A stretch of 26,286 bases of DNA from a virus. The translations under genes were made by a program, and so were the position numbers. Location: positions 1-26,286 of IMG/VR virus record IMGVR_UViG_3300037042_000551; one strand, 5' to 3'. Below, in pieces: positions 1 through 7,835 of the stretch. The notes below the pieces were generated by a model. That model was not told the DNA's origin, searched no databases, and saw only the letters and a program-made list of their open reading frames with translations. Every line of letters begins with the position of its first letter. Within the stretch, counting starts at the first letter, position 1.

Positions 1-288
1 CTTGTCTTTGTGCTTCTTGCTGTGCCGCTATTTCGGCTTGTCTTTGTGCTTCTTGCTGTGCCGCTATTTCGGCTTGTCTTTGTGCTTCTTGCTGTGCCGC
101 TATTTCGGCTTGTCTTTGTGCTTCTTGTTGAGCCGCAATCTCAGCTTGTCTTTGTGCTTCTTGTTGAGCCGCTATTTCGGCTTGTCTTTGTGCTTCTTGC
201 TGTGCCGCTATTTCGGCTTGTCTTTGTGCTTCTTGCTGTGCCGCTATTTCGGCTTGTCTTTGTGCTTCTTGTTGAGCCAATGCATCTG
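1..288 (-). repeat. 36-bp tandem repeat, 8 copies, coding
   Basis: Units start at 1, 37, 73, 109, 145, 181, 217 and 253. Several are identical. The copies at 109, 145 and 253 differ by a few bases, such as TTGTTGAG in place of TTGCTGTG. The unit is a multiple of three and encodes a 12-residue Gln/Ala/Glu/Arg helix repeat. Degenerate shorter versions continue to about 366. The array touches the window edge, so the full copy number is unknown. Confidence 0.95.
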
Positions 289-1057
289 CTTGTTGCTGAG
301 CCAATAGATCGGCTGCTTGTTGACGGGCAAGTGCATCTGCTTGTTGCTGTGCTAATATGTCGGCTTGACTAGGTCCTGTATATACAGGTATAACGGGTAC
401 GTTATTCGTTGGAATAACATCACCTGTATCTAAACCTGTTGTATCTACGGGAGGAACATAAGGTGTAACGGGTACGTTATTCGTTGGAATAACATCACCA
501 GTATCTAATCCTGTTGTATCAATAGGATCGTCAATTGGAGTGAATTGTAAATGATCTGGAATTCTAACATCTCCAAAATTAGGAATATAAGGTTGGCGTT
601 CTACTTCAATAGGCATACCCAACGTTGGCATTGTTTGTACAAAATCATCGTCTGGCGTGCCGGATAATGTTGGCATTGTTTCTACAAAATCATCGTTTTC
701 CGAAGATGGTGGAATAGGTAATACTGGAGGTGATGTTGGGGGAGTATAAACATTTTGATCTTGCCAACTTGGTCCGCCAAAGTCATTACCGCCACCAAAG
801 GCACCACCTAAATCGTATGAATCTTCAAAGCCACCACCACCAAAATCTTCGTAGTTGATATATTGTAAGCCGCCATCATCCATAAACCTATACTCAGGTA
901 AACCTGTTTTAGGATTGATCGTGCCACTTCCACCCATGCGTTTCAGCATCTCTGCTTCTTCTGGATTAATGTGTGCTAACATTGTATCACCACCACGACC
1001 ATATTGAGCAAGTAATGCTAACTGTTCTGGTGATATTGGGCGGATATTATTTGCCAT
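1..1057 (-). CDS. Repeat-rich virion-associated protein, 3-prime end outside the window
   Basis: This is an open frame of about 352 codons that reads off the left edge, so the C-terminus is missing. It begins MANNIRPISPEQLALLAQYG and carries the segment MGGSGTINPKTGLPEY, which I have seen in unannotated proteins near the tail genes of aquatic phages. A Gly/Asp-rich stretch follows, then two copies of DDFV(E/Q)TMPTL, two copies of DTTGLDTGDVIPTNNVPV, and finally a long Gln/Ala/Glu helix built of 12-residue units (QAEIAAQQEAQR). The start at 1057 is preceded by GGTAAAAAAG as a weak ribosome site, 22 bases after the tail gene upstream in transcription. The helical repeats suggest an elongated coiled rod. 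An internal virion, tail or fibre role is inference from position only. Confidence 0.8.
   Translation of the reverse strand, partial: MANNIRPISPEQLALLAQYGRGGDTMLAHINPEEAEMLKRMGGSGTINPKTGLPEYRFMDDGGLQYINYEDFGGGGFEDSYDLGGAFGGGNDFGGPSWQDQNVYTPPTSPPVLPIPPSSENDDFVETMPTLSGTPDDDFVQTMPTLGMPIEVERQPYIPNFGDVRIPDHLQFTPIDDPIDTTGLDTGDVIPTNNVPVTPYVPPVDTTGLDTGDVIPTNNVPVIPVYTGPSQADILAQQQADALARQQAADLLAQQQADALAQQEAQRQAEIAAQQEAQRQAEIAAQQEAQRQAEIAAQQEAQRQAEIAAQQEAQRQAEIAAQQEAQRQAEIAAQQEAQRQAEIAAQQEAQRQ
391..520 (-). repeat. 75-bp direct repeat, two copies, coding
   Basis: Segments at 391-445 and 466-520 are nearly identical. Both begin TAACGGGTACGTTATTCGTT on the plus strand and encode DTTGLDTGDVIPTNNVPV twice, 25 residues apart. 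The pair lies in the linker between the N-terminal part and the helical repeat of the same partial gene. It looks like an in-frame duplication. Confidence 0.9.
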
Positions 1058-1076
1058 CTTTTTTACCTTATTCTTA

Positions 1077-1082
1077 TATTTA
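1077..1082 (-). promoter_or_regulatory. TAAATA element before the repeat-protein gene
   Basis: The minus strand reads CAGTAAATATAAGAATAAGG, with the stop codon of the tail gene forming the first three bases of TAAATA. It lies about 20 bases before the next start codon. The resemblance to T4-like late promoters is inference. Confidence 0.25.
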
Positions 1083-1973
1083 CTGTTTAATAACTTGTGC
1101 TGTTAGACTACGCAAGCCTGTTGTGGCACGACCTATTGTTACATCAGTTATGTCGGCTACAAACTCTACTCCTAGGATATACCAATAGTATCCGAAATCT
1201 AAATCGGGACCATCTAATACTGTTGTAAAGATTGCTTCTAATGAATCTGTTCCAGTGCCAACAGTTACAGTCTTTGTAAATGTTTTTTGACTTATAGGTG
1301 TAAAGTCTGCGAACAAGAAATCAGTAGATCCTGGCGTAGAGTCGGGGAATCCTTTACCACGAAGGATTTGAACTATTACCTCATAACTAATATTATTGAA
1401 GCATTCATATTCATAACTTAAATCTAATTGTGCTGATACGAATACTTGGTCAGTAGGACCTGCTACTGTTACCCTTGCATTACAATCAGTTGAATTGAAG
1501 AAGTTCATATAGTTTCTACCAACACTGCCACCACTAGTGTAAGCAGGCCAAGTGTAAGTGCCTGATGTGAATAATGTTACATCTGTTGTGGTGCAACTAA
1601 ACGCTGTGTAACTACCGTCATAGAAAATTGGAGTAACTCCTGCCAAATCTATTTGATCGCCATACGCAAACGGTGCTGTTGCTTGTGGTGTAGTAAAGGT
1701 GCATACAATCTGTTGCCCAGGATTAGTTGGCACAGTAATGTTGTTAATAGGTATATCCAAATAGATACTAGGGTTTAGAGGCTGGGCTACAGGAGGATTA
1801 CCTACTGTAACAGGTAAGTCAAAAGGTTGTCTTACGCTTGGGCGAATGTATGCTGGAAGATAAGCACTGAAGCCTTGAAAGTTTTGTCCTAAGCCTGCTG
1901 GACCCGATAGCAAATAGTTAACTGCTTCGTTTGTGGCTGCTAGGTCGCCGATCTCAATAGGGAACTGAGCCAT
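1080..1973 (-). CDS. Putative tail protein with beta-rich module
   Basis: The 297-residue protein begins MAQFPIEIGDLAATNEAVNY and shows no signal peptide or membrane segment. Residues 98-151 form a beta-rich module with APFA, a YDG turn, CTTTDVT and SGGSV. This module matches residues 193-247 of the much larger tail protein encoded directly upstream. The C-terminal half is beta-rich and aromatic (YYWYILGVEF). The start codon overlaps the upstream stop as TAATG, which implies translational coupling. Its place between the nozzle-like protein and the repeat protein suggests a distal tail component or a minor fibre. I do not recognise a named family. Confidence 0.8.
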   Translation of the reverse strand: MAQFPIEIGDLAATNEAVNYLLSGPAGLGQNFQGFSAYLPAYIRPSVRQPFDLPVTVGNPPVAQPLNPSIYLDIPINNITVPTNPGQQIVCTFTTPQATAPFAYGDQIDLAGVTPIFYDGSYTAFSCTTTDVTLFTSGTYTWPAYTSGGSVGRNYMNFFNSTDCNARVTVAGPTDQVFVSAQLDLSYEYECFNNISYEVIVQILRGKGFPDSTPGSTDFLFADFTPISQKTFTKTVTVGTGTDSLEAIFTTVLDGPDLDFGYYWYILGVEFVADITDVTIGRATTGLRSLTAQVIKQ

Positions 1974-4135
1974 TATCTATCGTCCTCAACTTGTGTAACT
2001 TGCCATGTTGTTGCACTGCACATCCAAACACTGTTGTTACTACTGTTGCTTAATTCAATAGTGTTAACACGAAAAGCGTTTTGATCTATCTGTGCCCATG
2101 GATTATTACCATTGTTACCATTTGCATCAACTGCTAATGTTACACTTGCTTTCGCTGTGGGCGCACTACCTACACTGTTTGCACCTTCAATGGTTACTGT
2201 TACGTTACCTTTGTTTGTACTTGTAGCAGGATCCACTGGGCGTTCGTCATCGTTTGTAAATGGGTCTGCGCCAAGATTAACTACTTCAGGCAGTATGCGG
2301 TGAACCATTAGTTTGCCACTATAATCTTTTAATAGTTTAATGTTGTCTCGTCTGAATGAACTGTTGATGGGTGCGCCACCTAGGTACTCAAAGCCTTGAT
2401 CTTTTTGTATGACATTGCTTTCTGCGACACCACGAGCATACACTACAGTTCTTGAACCATCGCTAGTAATCCAATCAGGATCGTCATATGTCCAGATCGG
2501 ACTTTCACAACTGAATGTAGCGTCACTCACATCTCTTGGACTGTTCCAACAATCTAAGTCATAACGATAGCTTAACATTTTGTTTGGTACACCACCAGTA
2601 GCATCACGGTCAGGATAATATATCTCAACTTGCGATCTTTGACTGTTGACTTCCATAAACACTCTGTCATAATATAGTGGGTCTAGTTGATCGTAGAACC
2701 AATTCTTTACACGCTGGTTACCTAGGCCCTGAAAGTCTTGTCCATCAAAGACCCATATGTCTCTAGCGTCTACACCATACACTAACTTGTCGGTGTTTGC
2801 CCAACAGTTGCTTGACAGTAAGCCACGACCTTGATTGTATTGCCTTACGCCTAGGATAGGAGCCGCTGTCGTTGAGTAGTTGATAGGACTGAACACAACT
2901 GTATCCCAGTAACTGCACAAGAAGAACTGACCATTACAGGGAAACGCATCTAATGCAGGACCACGCAATGGAACTTCTAATTGGTTAGCAATGTTTGTAA
3001 CTGTGGGCGTCCAAGTTGTGGGTGCTTGATTGAGACCAAACGCTTGACTCCATTGCACAGTAACGGGGTATATTTCTGTAGTGTCTAATGCTATGTTAAA
3101 CAATGCTGCCACTTCACTTGTCGTAGCGGCGTTACTTATTACCATATCAACACCCGCATTAACTGAAACAACTGTTGTATTAGCGGGTATGCCAGGCCCA
3201 GTTATTACACCATTAACCATATTGGCTGTTATGCCTATGCTTGTTAATGTTGTAGATGTTGTTGTGGTATCACCTGTGATTTGAACCGTTGGCGTTGCCG
3301 TCAAGTTACCAGCGACTAATATACTACCCACATTAGGTGTGTTATATAGTCTCATAAACTTGGCATAAACGCTAGCCCATTCTGGATTATAGTTCCATGT
3401 ATATGCTGGGGCTACTACACCACCGCTACTGTAAGCGTCTGTTACTTCGCACTCAATGGTTACATCTGTTGCTGTGCAGGCTGTGACTAACCAAGTTCCA
3501 TTGTAGTAGCGTGGTAATACTTCAGTAATAAGAACATAACTACCAACAGCAAACGGTGCCTGACTTTGAACATCTGAAAACTCAACAAGTTTTGTAGTTA
3601 ATGAGGGCGTTGTAATATCATTAATGTCTAATGGAACCTGATTGCTGTAACTAACTAGTACTGCACCAGGATCAGCGGGCCAGAACATAGGAGGATTCTG
3701 TTCATCGTTTAAGAACAATACATTACCGTTCCAAGCCTCTGTAATGTTTGTTGCTTGATTGTAACCTTCGCTGTTAAAGTTTAGGTCAGTTGGCGTAATG
3801 TCTTCCCAAGCCTGAGTCGTAGGATTGTAAGTAAGATATTGTCCAGGGTAAGTAGCAGGATCATCAGGGTCTGCTTGTGTTGCTACGACGAACCAAAAGT
3901 TGCCATCGTTGCGAAAGCCACCAGTAATGAATGTTGGAGCACCACTACCAACGGGCAAACTGTCAAGTATCTCTTGGTCACCTGCCATTGAACGAATGCC
4001 TCTAACATCAGTCTCAACATTTTGACCATCGTTGTATTCGTTTGGTCCTAACGCTGTAGAAGGTACATCAGGCGTAAAGGTCATCTTCGCAAATGGTATG
4101 CGTATTTCGTCTAGAGGATTTTTTATTTGAGCCAT
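1973..4135 (-). CDS. Tail nozzle/hub-like protein (P22 gp10 or T7 gp12 type role)
   Basis: The 720-residue protein begins MAQIKNPLDEIRIPFAKMTF. Its overall layout resembles the large beta-propeller tail nozzle proteins of podoviruses: an N-terminal list of parameters (DGQNVETDVRG), then repeated Trp/Phe/Asp-containing beta strands such as LVYGVDARDIWVFDG and VEIYYPDRDATGG. Two regions look like inserted beta modules: residues 193-247, shared with the next gene, and residues 283-349, which contain VITGPGIPANTTV and resemble an insert in the head-tail adaptor. The start is ATG with CGAGAAAACATAA before it and no strong Shine-Dalgarno. It starts a separate tail block, behind the homing-type genes. 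The functional call rests on pattern recognition, not on an alignment. Confidence 0.75.
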   Translation of the reverse strand: MAQIKNPLDEIRIPFAKMTFTPDVPSTALGPNEYNDGQNVETDVRGIRSMAGDQEILDSLPVGSGAPTFITGGFRNDGNFWFVVATQADPDDPATYPGQYLTYNPTTQAWEDITPTDLNFNSEGYNQATNITEAWNGNVLFLNDEQNPPMFWPADPGAVLVSYSNQVPLDINDITTPSLTTKLVEFSDVQSQAPFAVGSYVLITEVLPRYYNGTWLVTACTATDVTIECEVTDAYSSGGVVAPAYTWNYNPEWASVYAKFMRLYNTPNVGSILVAGNLTATPTVQITGDTTTTSTTLTSIGITANMVNGVITGPGIPANTTVVSVNAGVDMVISNAATTSEVAALFNIALDTTEIYPVTVQWSQAFGLNQAPTTWTPTVTNIANQLEVPLRGPALDAFPCNGQFFLCSYWDTVVFSPINYSTTAAPILGVRQYNQGRGLLSSNCWANTDKLVYGVDARDIWVFDGQDFQGLGNQRVKNWFYDQLDPLYYDRVFMEVNSQRSQVEIYYPDRDATGGVPNKMLSYRYDLDCWNSPRDVSDATFSCESPIWTYDDPDWITSDGSRTVVYARGVAESNVIQKDQGFEYLGGAPINSSFRRDNIKLLKDYSGKLMVHRILPEVVNLGADPFTNDDERPVDPATSTNKGNVTVTIEGANSVGSAPTAKASVTLAVDANGNNGNNPWAQIDQNAFRVNTIELSNSSNNSVWMCSATTWQVTQVEDDR

Positions 4136-4159
4136 TTATGTTTTCTCGGTAATATATAC

Positions 4160-4165
4160 TATTTA
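4160..4165 (-). promoter_or_regulatory. CTAAATA element before the nozzle-like gene
   Basis: The minus strand reads TTAACTAAATAGTATATATT, about 25 bases before the ATG at 4135. It sits in a 76-base intergenic stretch just after a weak T-rich terminator candidate, so it is well placed to start a transcript for the second tail block. Confidence 0.4.
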
Positions 4166-4194
4166 GTTAAAATAAAAACAGTACAATTAACAAG

Positions 4195-4215
4195 AAAAAA
4201 TTTGAAAGAATTCAA
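4195..4215 (-). terminator. Weak intrinsic terminator candidate
   Basis: On the minus strand TTGAA and TTCAA can pair around TTCT, followed by ATTTTTTC. The stem is only five AT-rich pairs and overlaps the stop codon of the zinc-finger gene, so efficiency is doubtful. It would close the small homing-type gene pair before the tail block. Confidence 0.3.
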
Positions 4216-4499
4216 GTAGTATTTACTGTCAGTGGTTTCCAGATTTTGCGATCAGTTGTGATAACTAGTTCTGGATCATCAGCACCATATGATCTCTTGT
4301 CTATTCTCTTAAGTTCTTTGCATGTGCCTTTATGTTTGTGTACTGTTTCAACATGCTTGAAGCCACTGCCACATAATACACAACGGTATCCATTAAACTT
4401 CCAACTCTTTGAGATACTATCAAACTTGTGTACGAGATGCAAATCAATAGGACTATCTTGTAATACGTATTGTTTATGCAATTCTCGTACTGTTGTCAT
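4212..4499 (-). CDS. Small C2HC zinc-finger protein
   Basis: I place the start at 4499 (MTTVRELHKQYV, 95 residues). That ATG follows GAGGAACAA, a good ribosome site right after the upstream stop, whereas an upstream in-frame start at 4541 would overlap the preceding gene. Residues 40-60 contain C-x2-C-x12-H-x3-C (CVLCG ... HKGTC), a zinc-finger spacing. The same spacing occurs at the C-terminus of the HNH endonuclease encoded at 10405-10857. There is no catalytic motif. It is likely DNA- or RNA-binding. Adjacency to a NUMOD3-like gene suggests both derive from homing-endonuclease parts. Confidence 0.7.
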   Translation of the reverse strand: MTTVRELHKQYVLQDSPIDLHLVHKFDSISKSWKFNGYRCVLCGSGFKHVETVHKHKGTCKELKRIDKRSYGADDPELVITTDRKIWKPLTVNTT

Positions 4500-4506
4500 T
4501 TGTTCC

Positions 4507-4830
4507 TCACATTGCTTCTCGTAGTAAACGTTTTCTTTCAAAAGTCTTACGCATATTTAGTTTGTGTTGTTCTGTTTTAGGAACGCCTAACTTTGCAATA
4601 CGCATTTTCATTTTCTGTTCATCACTCTTTGGTACACCTTTACATGCTTTACGAATGCCTTCAACTACTTTGTTGTATGCTTCGTCACTATGTGGACCAG
4701 TGCCTTTAGTCCAACATGTATATCCCTCATCTGGTACATCTGTTGGGACAATGCCATGCTCAAAACGTTTGATGTATTTTTTACCATTCAAATCATATCT
4801 GTGATATCTATTGTATTTTGTTGTTTTCAT
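4507..4830 (-). CDS. NUMOD3-like DNA-binding protein (homing-endonuclease fragment?)
   Basis: The 107-residue, strongly basic protein begins MKTTKYNRYHRYDLNGKKY. Its C-terminal half has two tandem units, GVPKSDEQKMKMRIAKL and GVPKTEQHKLNMRK, which fit the G-x-P-K-(S/T)-x-E-x-x-x-K-M pattern of NUMOD3 helices. These helices bind DNA at the C-terminus of GIY-YIG and HNH homing endonucleases. No GIY-YIG or HNH catalytic motif is visible, so it is either a remnant or a stand-alone binding protein. The ATG lies only five bases after TAAATA and has no Shine-Dalgarno, which is unusual here. The next gene follows after six bases. Confidence 0.65.
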   Translation of the reverse strand: MKTTKYNRYHRYDLNGKKYIKRFEHGIVPTDVPDEGYTCWTKGTGPHSDEAYNKVVEGIRKACKGVPKSDEQKMKMRIAKLGVPKTEQHKLNMRKTFERKRLLREAM

Positions 4831-4835
4831 AAATC

Positions 4836-4841
4836 TATTTA
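4836..4841 (-). promoter_or_regulatory. GTAAATA element five bases before an ATG
   Basis: The minus strand reads CAGGTAAATAGATTTATG. If TAAATA acts as a late-type -10 element, the transcript would begin at or very near the ATG of the NUMOD3-like gene and be effectively leaderless. Confidence 0.3.
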
Positions 4842-4869
4842 CCTGTCATTTTTTGTGTTAAAATATTTT

Positions 4870-5098
4870 GCTACTTTTAGTCGTTTTTCGTGTAGCAAAG
4901 TAGCAAAAGTAGCAGAGTACATTCTCAAATACGGGGGTGTAAAGTTAAATACATCTTCGTATGGTGCCATAGAGAAGAAAGAGTCTAAATTTCGCTTTAG
5001 TATTAATATGTCTATCTGCTACTTGCTACTTTGCTACTTTGCTACTTTTGCCCCTGTTTTGCTACTTTTTGCTACTTTTAGACCACTCTTTTTGCTAC
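4870..5098. repeat. GCTAC iteron cluster, candidate replication origin
   Basis: The pentamer GCTAC, mostly within TTTGCTACTTT, occurs in plus orientation at 4870, 5018, 5025, 5033, 5041, 5061, 5071 and 5094, and in inverted orientation at 4892, 4900 and 4909. The copies at 5018-5045 are spaced 7-8 bases apart. TGCTACTTTT at 4869-4878 and AAAAGTAGCA at 4905-4914 can form a 10-bp stem. AAAATATTTT lies next to it at about 4860-4869. The cluster fills the 247-base gap directly after the primase and ATPase genes, as expected for an initiator-binding origin. A repressor- or RNA-level role is also possible. Confidence 0.6.
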
Positions 5099-6640
5099 GT
5101 CTTTCCCATTTAAGTCTACAAACGTAATCTCTCCACGACTTTTAATCTCATCTATAATCTTACGTCTTTCGTCAACTGATAATCCTCTAAAATACATAGG
5201 ACTCTTTTTGTTAAGCCAATCTTTATCAATGACAACTCCAACGTCCAACTTTTCTAATATTTTACCTGCTAGTTTCTCAGCAACACTGACTTGATTGGCA
5301 TACTTTGTACTTGCCCCTAAATCTAATGATATACGCTGTTCCAAATAAAAGAATGCCAACTCAACAGCGCATTCAGCATGACGCAACTCAATATTAGTTG
5401 AACCTTCAAAGATAGCAACTGTTGCTGCCAATCTAACACTATGTTCATACAAACGACTGACAAAACCTTGCCATTCACTGTATGTTGTAGTTTGCTCACG
5501 CTTAATAAGATTGTCAAACTCAGCCAGTTTATCACATGCTTCATCTGTCATTGATATTGTAGGCAAGTTAAGCTCTAATTTACTATCTTCATAATATGAT
5601 TTTTTCTGTGATAATAATTCATAGATCCTATCGTGAAACAATCCTAATTTGTTTTGACTAGATTGAATCTGCGCTTTCCTGTTTCTATCAAGTTCTGGCA
5701 CATCCCAGTAATCAGTATGAGTGATGAGTAAACGATGCACAAAACCCTGTTCACTGTAAATCTTATTACCTAACCAATCTTTAGCCATTGCCTTTTGAAG
5801 CAAGAATAACATAGTAAATCTACGATCTTTAATATATTTTGACTCAATGCCTGTTACCTTTTCTATTGGCGCTCCGTCCCAAAGATTAGTCAATGTAGTA
5901 ATCATTTCAAATCCTTTACTGTTGTTCTTACCATCCTGAAAAGTATGACCATTAAAGAACTCACCAGCTTCACTACTGCTCATACCCCCAAACGGAACAT
6001 TGTCAAGAAATTCAATCAATCCATTTCTTGTTCCAGTTGAAAGACGATATTTGAAACTGACTGGTTTTTGTGGTTCTGTTCCTAAACTGTTTACTAACCC
6101 TTCAAATCGTTGCTTATCTTGTAAATCTTCTGCTTTCATTGAACGCATTAATTTGTCATACTCTTTGTTCCAAACAGCAATAGCTAACTTGTAGTTTTGT
6201 ATTTCATTGCCATATCTTATCTTTTCATCTTCTTCAAAACGCTTGATACCACGATCTAACATCTTATAGATTGTAGATTTCATACCAGCTGTTGGAGCTA
6301 ATGCAATAAAATAATCTGTTGTTGGTATGATTGATCCACCGAAAAAGATAGGATCAACGTTGTATAGATTTTGTGTAGCAAAGTTTACTGTTCCTAGTAT
6401 AGCTTGTATAGCCATTTCTTCAGGCACATTATTCACTTCTTTTAATGCCTGCATAGTGTATGATAGTAAAGGGGGCAAAAACTTGAACTTTAATTTGTTT
6501 GTTTTAACTGCTTCTAAAACCTTCTTATTGTTCTCATCTTTACTGTTATTTTCAGTAAAAATGTCTAACTTCGGCGATAATATTTTGTTTTGAGATTTAT
6601 GTAGATTTTCTCTTAATCGTTTCAAATCTTCTGGTGTCAT
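5078..6640 (-). CDS. DUF3987-type replicative ATPase/helicase
   Basis: The 520-residue protein has a P-loop-like APTAGMKST at residues 115-123 and an acidic segment GGMSSSEAGEFF at 219-229, the pairing typical of the DUF3987 primase/helicase family. The N-terminal 50 residues are charged and likely helical, and the C-terminus has a winged-helix-like look (KSPMYFRGLSVDERRKIIDE). In this family the protein works with a primase domain to unwind and prime phage DNA. That fits the four-base ATGA overlap with the PrimPol gene upstream. The last codons (DVAKRV) lie inside the first GCTAC iteron of the non-coding repeat cluster that follows. The family call is good; helicase activity is inferred. Confidence 0.8.
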   Translation of the reverse strand: MTPEDLKRLRENLHKSQNKILSPKLDIFTENNSKDENNKKVLEAVKTNKLKFKFLPPLLSYTMQALKEVNNVPEEMAIQAILGTVNFATQNLYNVDPIFFGGSIIPTTDYFIALAPTAGMKSTIYKMLDRGIKRFEEDEKIRYGNEIQNYKLAIAVWNKEYDKLMRSMKAEDLQDKQRFEGLVNSLGTEPQKPVSFKYRLSTGTRNGLIEFLDNVPFGGMSSSEAGEFFNGHTFQDGKNNSKGFEMITTLTNLWDGAPIEKVTGIESKYIKDRRFTMLFLLQKAMAKDWLGNKIYSEQGFVHRLLITHTDYWDVPELDRNRKAQIQSSQNKLGLFHDRIYELLSQKKSYYEDSKLELNLPTISMTDEACDKLAEFDNLIKREQTTTYSEWQGFVSRLYEHSVRLAATVAIFEGSTNIELRHAECAVELAFFYLEQRISLDLGASTKYANQVSVAEKLAGKILEKLDVGVVIDKDWLNKKSPMYFRGLSVDERRKIIDEIKSRGEITFVDLNGKDVAKRVV

Positions 6641-7560
6641 ATAATGTTCCTACTTGCCTTTGTTTGATAAAATAAATCATCATTTGTGGAGAATTTCTTA
6701 AATCCTCCCCTGTCTTTAATCATTTTAATGATAGTTCCAATAGTGCAAACTCTGCCATTGTGTTTACTTTTCATTAATTTTTGATATTCTCCCTTTTTTG
6801 ATTCGGGATAATAATATTTCATTATTGCTATACCATCACTATAACCAACTGTATTACAAAATCCCCAAGTAACTCTGATCCAAGTATCATACTCTAATGT
6901 TGGATAATACTTTTTAAGTTCCTCTGCTATTTTGTTTGCCTCTTCACCATCAATAGATTTTGGTTCATACTGTACTATCTCTGGTTTGTAGTTATTTTCT
7001 TGGTCTCTATCTAAAATAGCCCATTCCAATAGTTTCATTGGAACTTCACAAACATTAACTTCGCTTGGTTTTCTAAGCCATTGATAGTTTATGTTTGGAT
7101 CTATTTTATTATCTGGATGTAAACTTGGAGGTAAAACACTTTGACACGATACATCATATGTGCCCCAGCGAAACTCTAATGCTTGATGTTTACCATCAAG
7201 TTCTGCTTCTGGCTTTATTTTTTTGAAAACTGTGGGAATATGTTCCCATAATTCTTTAGGAACACTGAAAGCCATTTGACAACGACCTACTTTATTACTA
7301 GTCCACATTACAGTGTCAAAACTATTAAAGTCAATTTTGATGTGTTCGTTCCAGTAATCCCAAGCCCAAGGTCCATCAAAATCAATAGCAAGTATGCCAT
7401 TACTTTGTGGACCTAATATGACGCCAATGTTATCCGATTGCGGTATCTGTTCTAGTGAGTAAGGTTTTTTGTGCCAATCTTTATATCTTGGACCCTTCTC
7501 ACCATATGGTATTTTACAGAAACCCCAACCTTTTAGTAGTTGAAGTTCACTGTCTTTCAT
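6637..7560 (-). CDS. PrimPol-type primase/polymerase N-terminal domain protein
   Basis: The 307-residue protein opens with a domain resembling the bifunctional primase-polymerase N-terminal family: GWGFCKIPYGEKGP near the start, the metal-binding pair in ILAIDFDG (Asp60 and Asp62), TSNKVGRCQMAF at 88-98, and LEFRWGTYD followed by SVLPPSLHP at 141-149. Residues from about 205 onward (EEANKIAEELKKYYP, YDTWIRVTWGF) resemble a PriCT-2-like helical C-terminal domain. It would synthesise primers for the adjacent ATPase. The start overlaps the upstream coiled-coil gene by ATGA and the stop overlaps the ATPase by ATGA, so the three form one translationally coupled operon. Confidence 0.8.
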   Translation of the reverse strand: MKDSELQLLKGWGFCKIPYGEKGPRYKDWHKKPYSLEQIPQSDNIGVILGPQSNGILAIDFDGPWAWDYWNEHIKIDFNSFDTVMWTSNKVGRCQMAFSVPKELWEHIPTVFKKIKPEAELDGKHQALEFRWGTYDVSCQSVLPPSLHPDNKIDPNINYQWLRKPSEVNVCEVPMKLLEWAILDRDQENNYKPEIVQYEPKSIDGEEANKIAEELKKYYPTLEYDTWIRVTWGFCNTVGYSDGIAIMKYYYPESKKGEYQKLMKSKHNGRVCTIGTIIKMIKDRGGFKKFSTNDDLFYQTKASRNII

Positions 7561-7772
7561 GTTCTTTCCAAGGCTATTTCTTTAATTAAAGTTAAAGTAT
7601 TATTAAGTTTTTCAATCTCATATGCGACCATACCTGGATCAACCATATTATCTTCACGTTCATTTAATTCTTTTAATTCTTTAGTTATACTGTATAATCC
7701 ATCATTAATACCACCTAATTGTGATTTAATATCTTTTAATGCCATCAGCATACATTGTTCAAATTCTGTCAT
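7557..7772 (-). CDS. Small coiled-coil protein, first gene of the replication operon
   Basis: The 71-residue protein begins MTEFEQCMLMALKDIKSQLG. It contains a heptad-like stretch (ITKELKELNERED) and a second helix (YEIEKLNNTLTLIKEIA), consistent with a dimeric coiled coil. A clear ribosome site, AAAGGAATAGAC, precedes the ATG, and the stop overlaps the primase start by four bases. It is the first gene after the structured RNA at 7836-7972, so that RNA could be its leader. The function is unknown; an accessory or regulatory role in replication is inferred from the operon. Confidence 0.7.
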   Translation of the reverse strand: MTEFEQCMLMALKDIKSQLGGINDGLYSITKELKELNEREDNMVDPGMVAYEIEKLNNTLTLIKEIALERT

Positions 7773-7835
7773 GTCTATTCCTTTAGAGGCACTTAGGCCC
7801 GTTAATTAATCAGCCCAAAATAGAATTATTTTTTG

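Noticed and set aside
1-288. CRISPR array (36-bp repeat)
   Set aside because: Repeat copies are contiguous with no spacers, and the array lies in frame in a coding sequence.
2-372. Long plus-strand open frames over the 36-bp repeat
   Set aside because: They are antisense shadows of the minus-strand repeat gene. The repeat unit is a multiple of three, so two antisense frames stay open. They have no ribosome site.
4500-4541. Upstream start for the zinc-finger gene
   Set aside because: It would overlap the NUMOD3-like gene by 35 bases, while the ATG at 4499 has GAGGAAC directly before it.
4690-5127. Plus-strand 145-residue frame over the iteron region
   Set aside because: It is cysteine/Phe-rich, crosses the repeat array and two minus-strand genes, and has no ribosome site.
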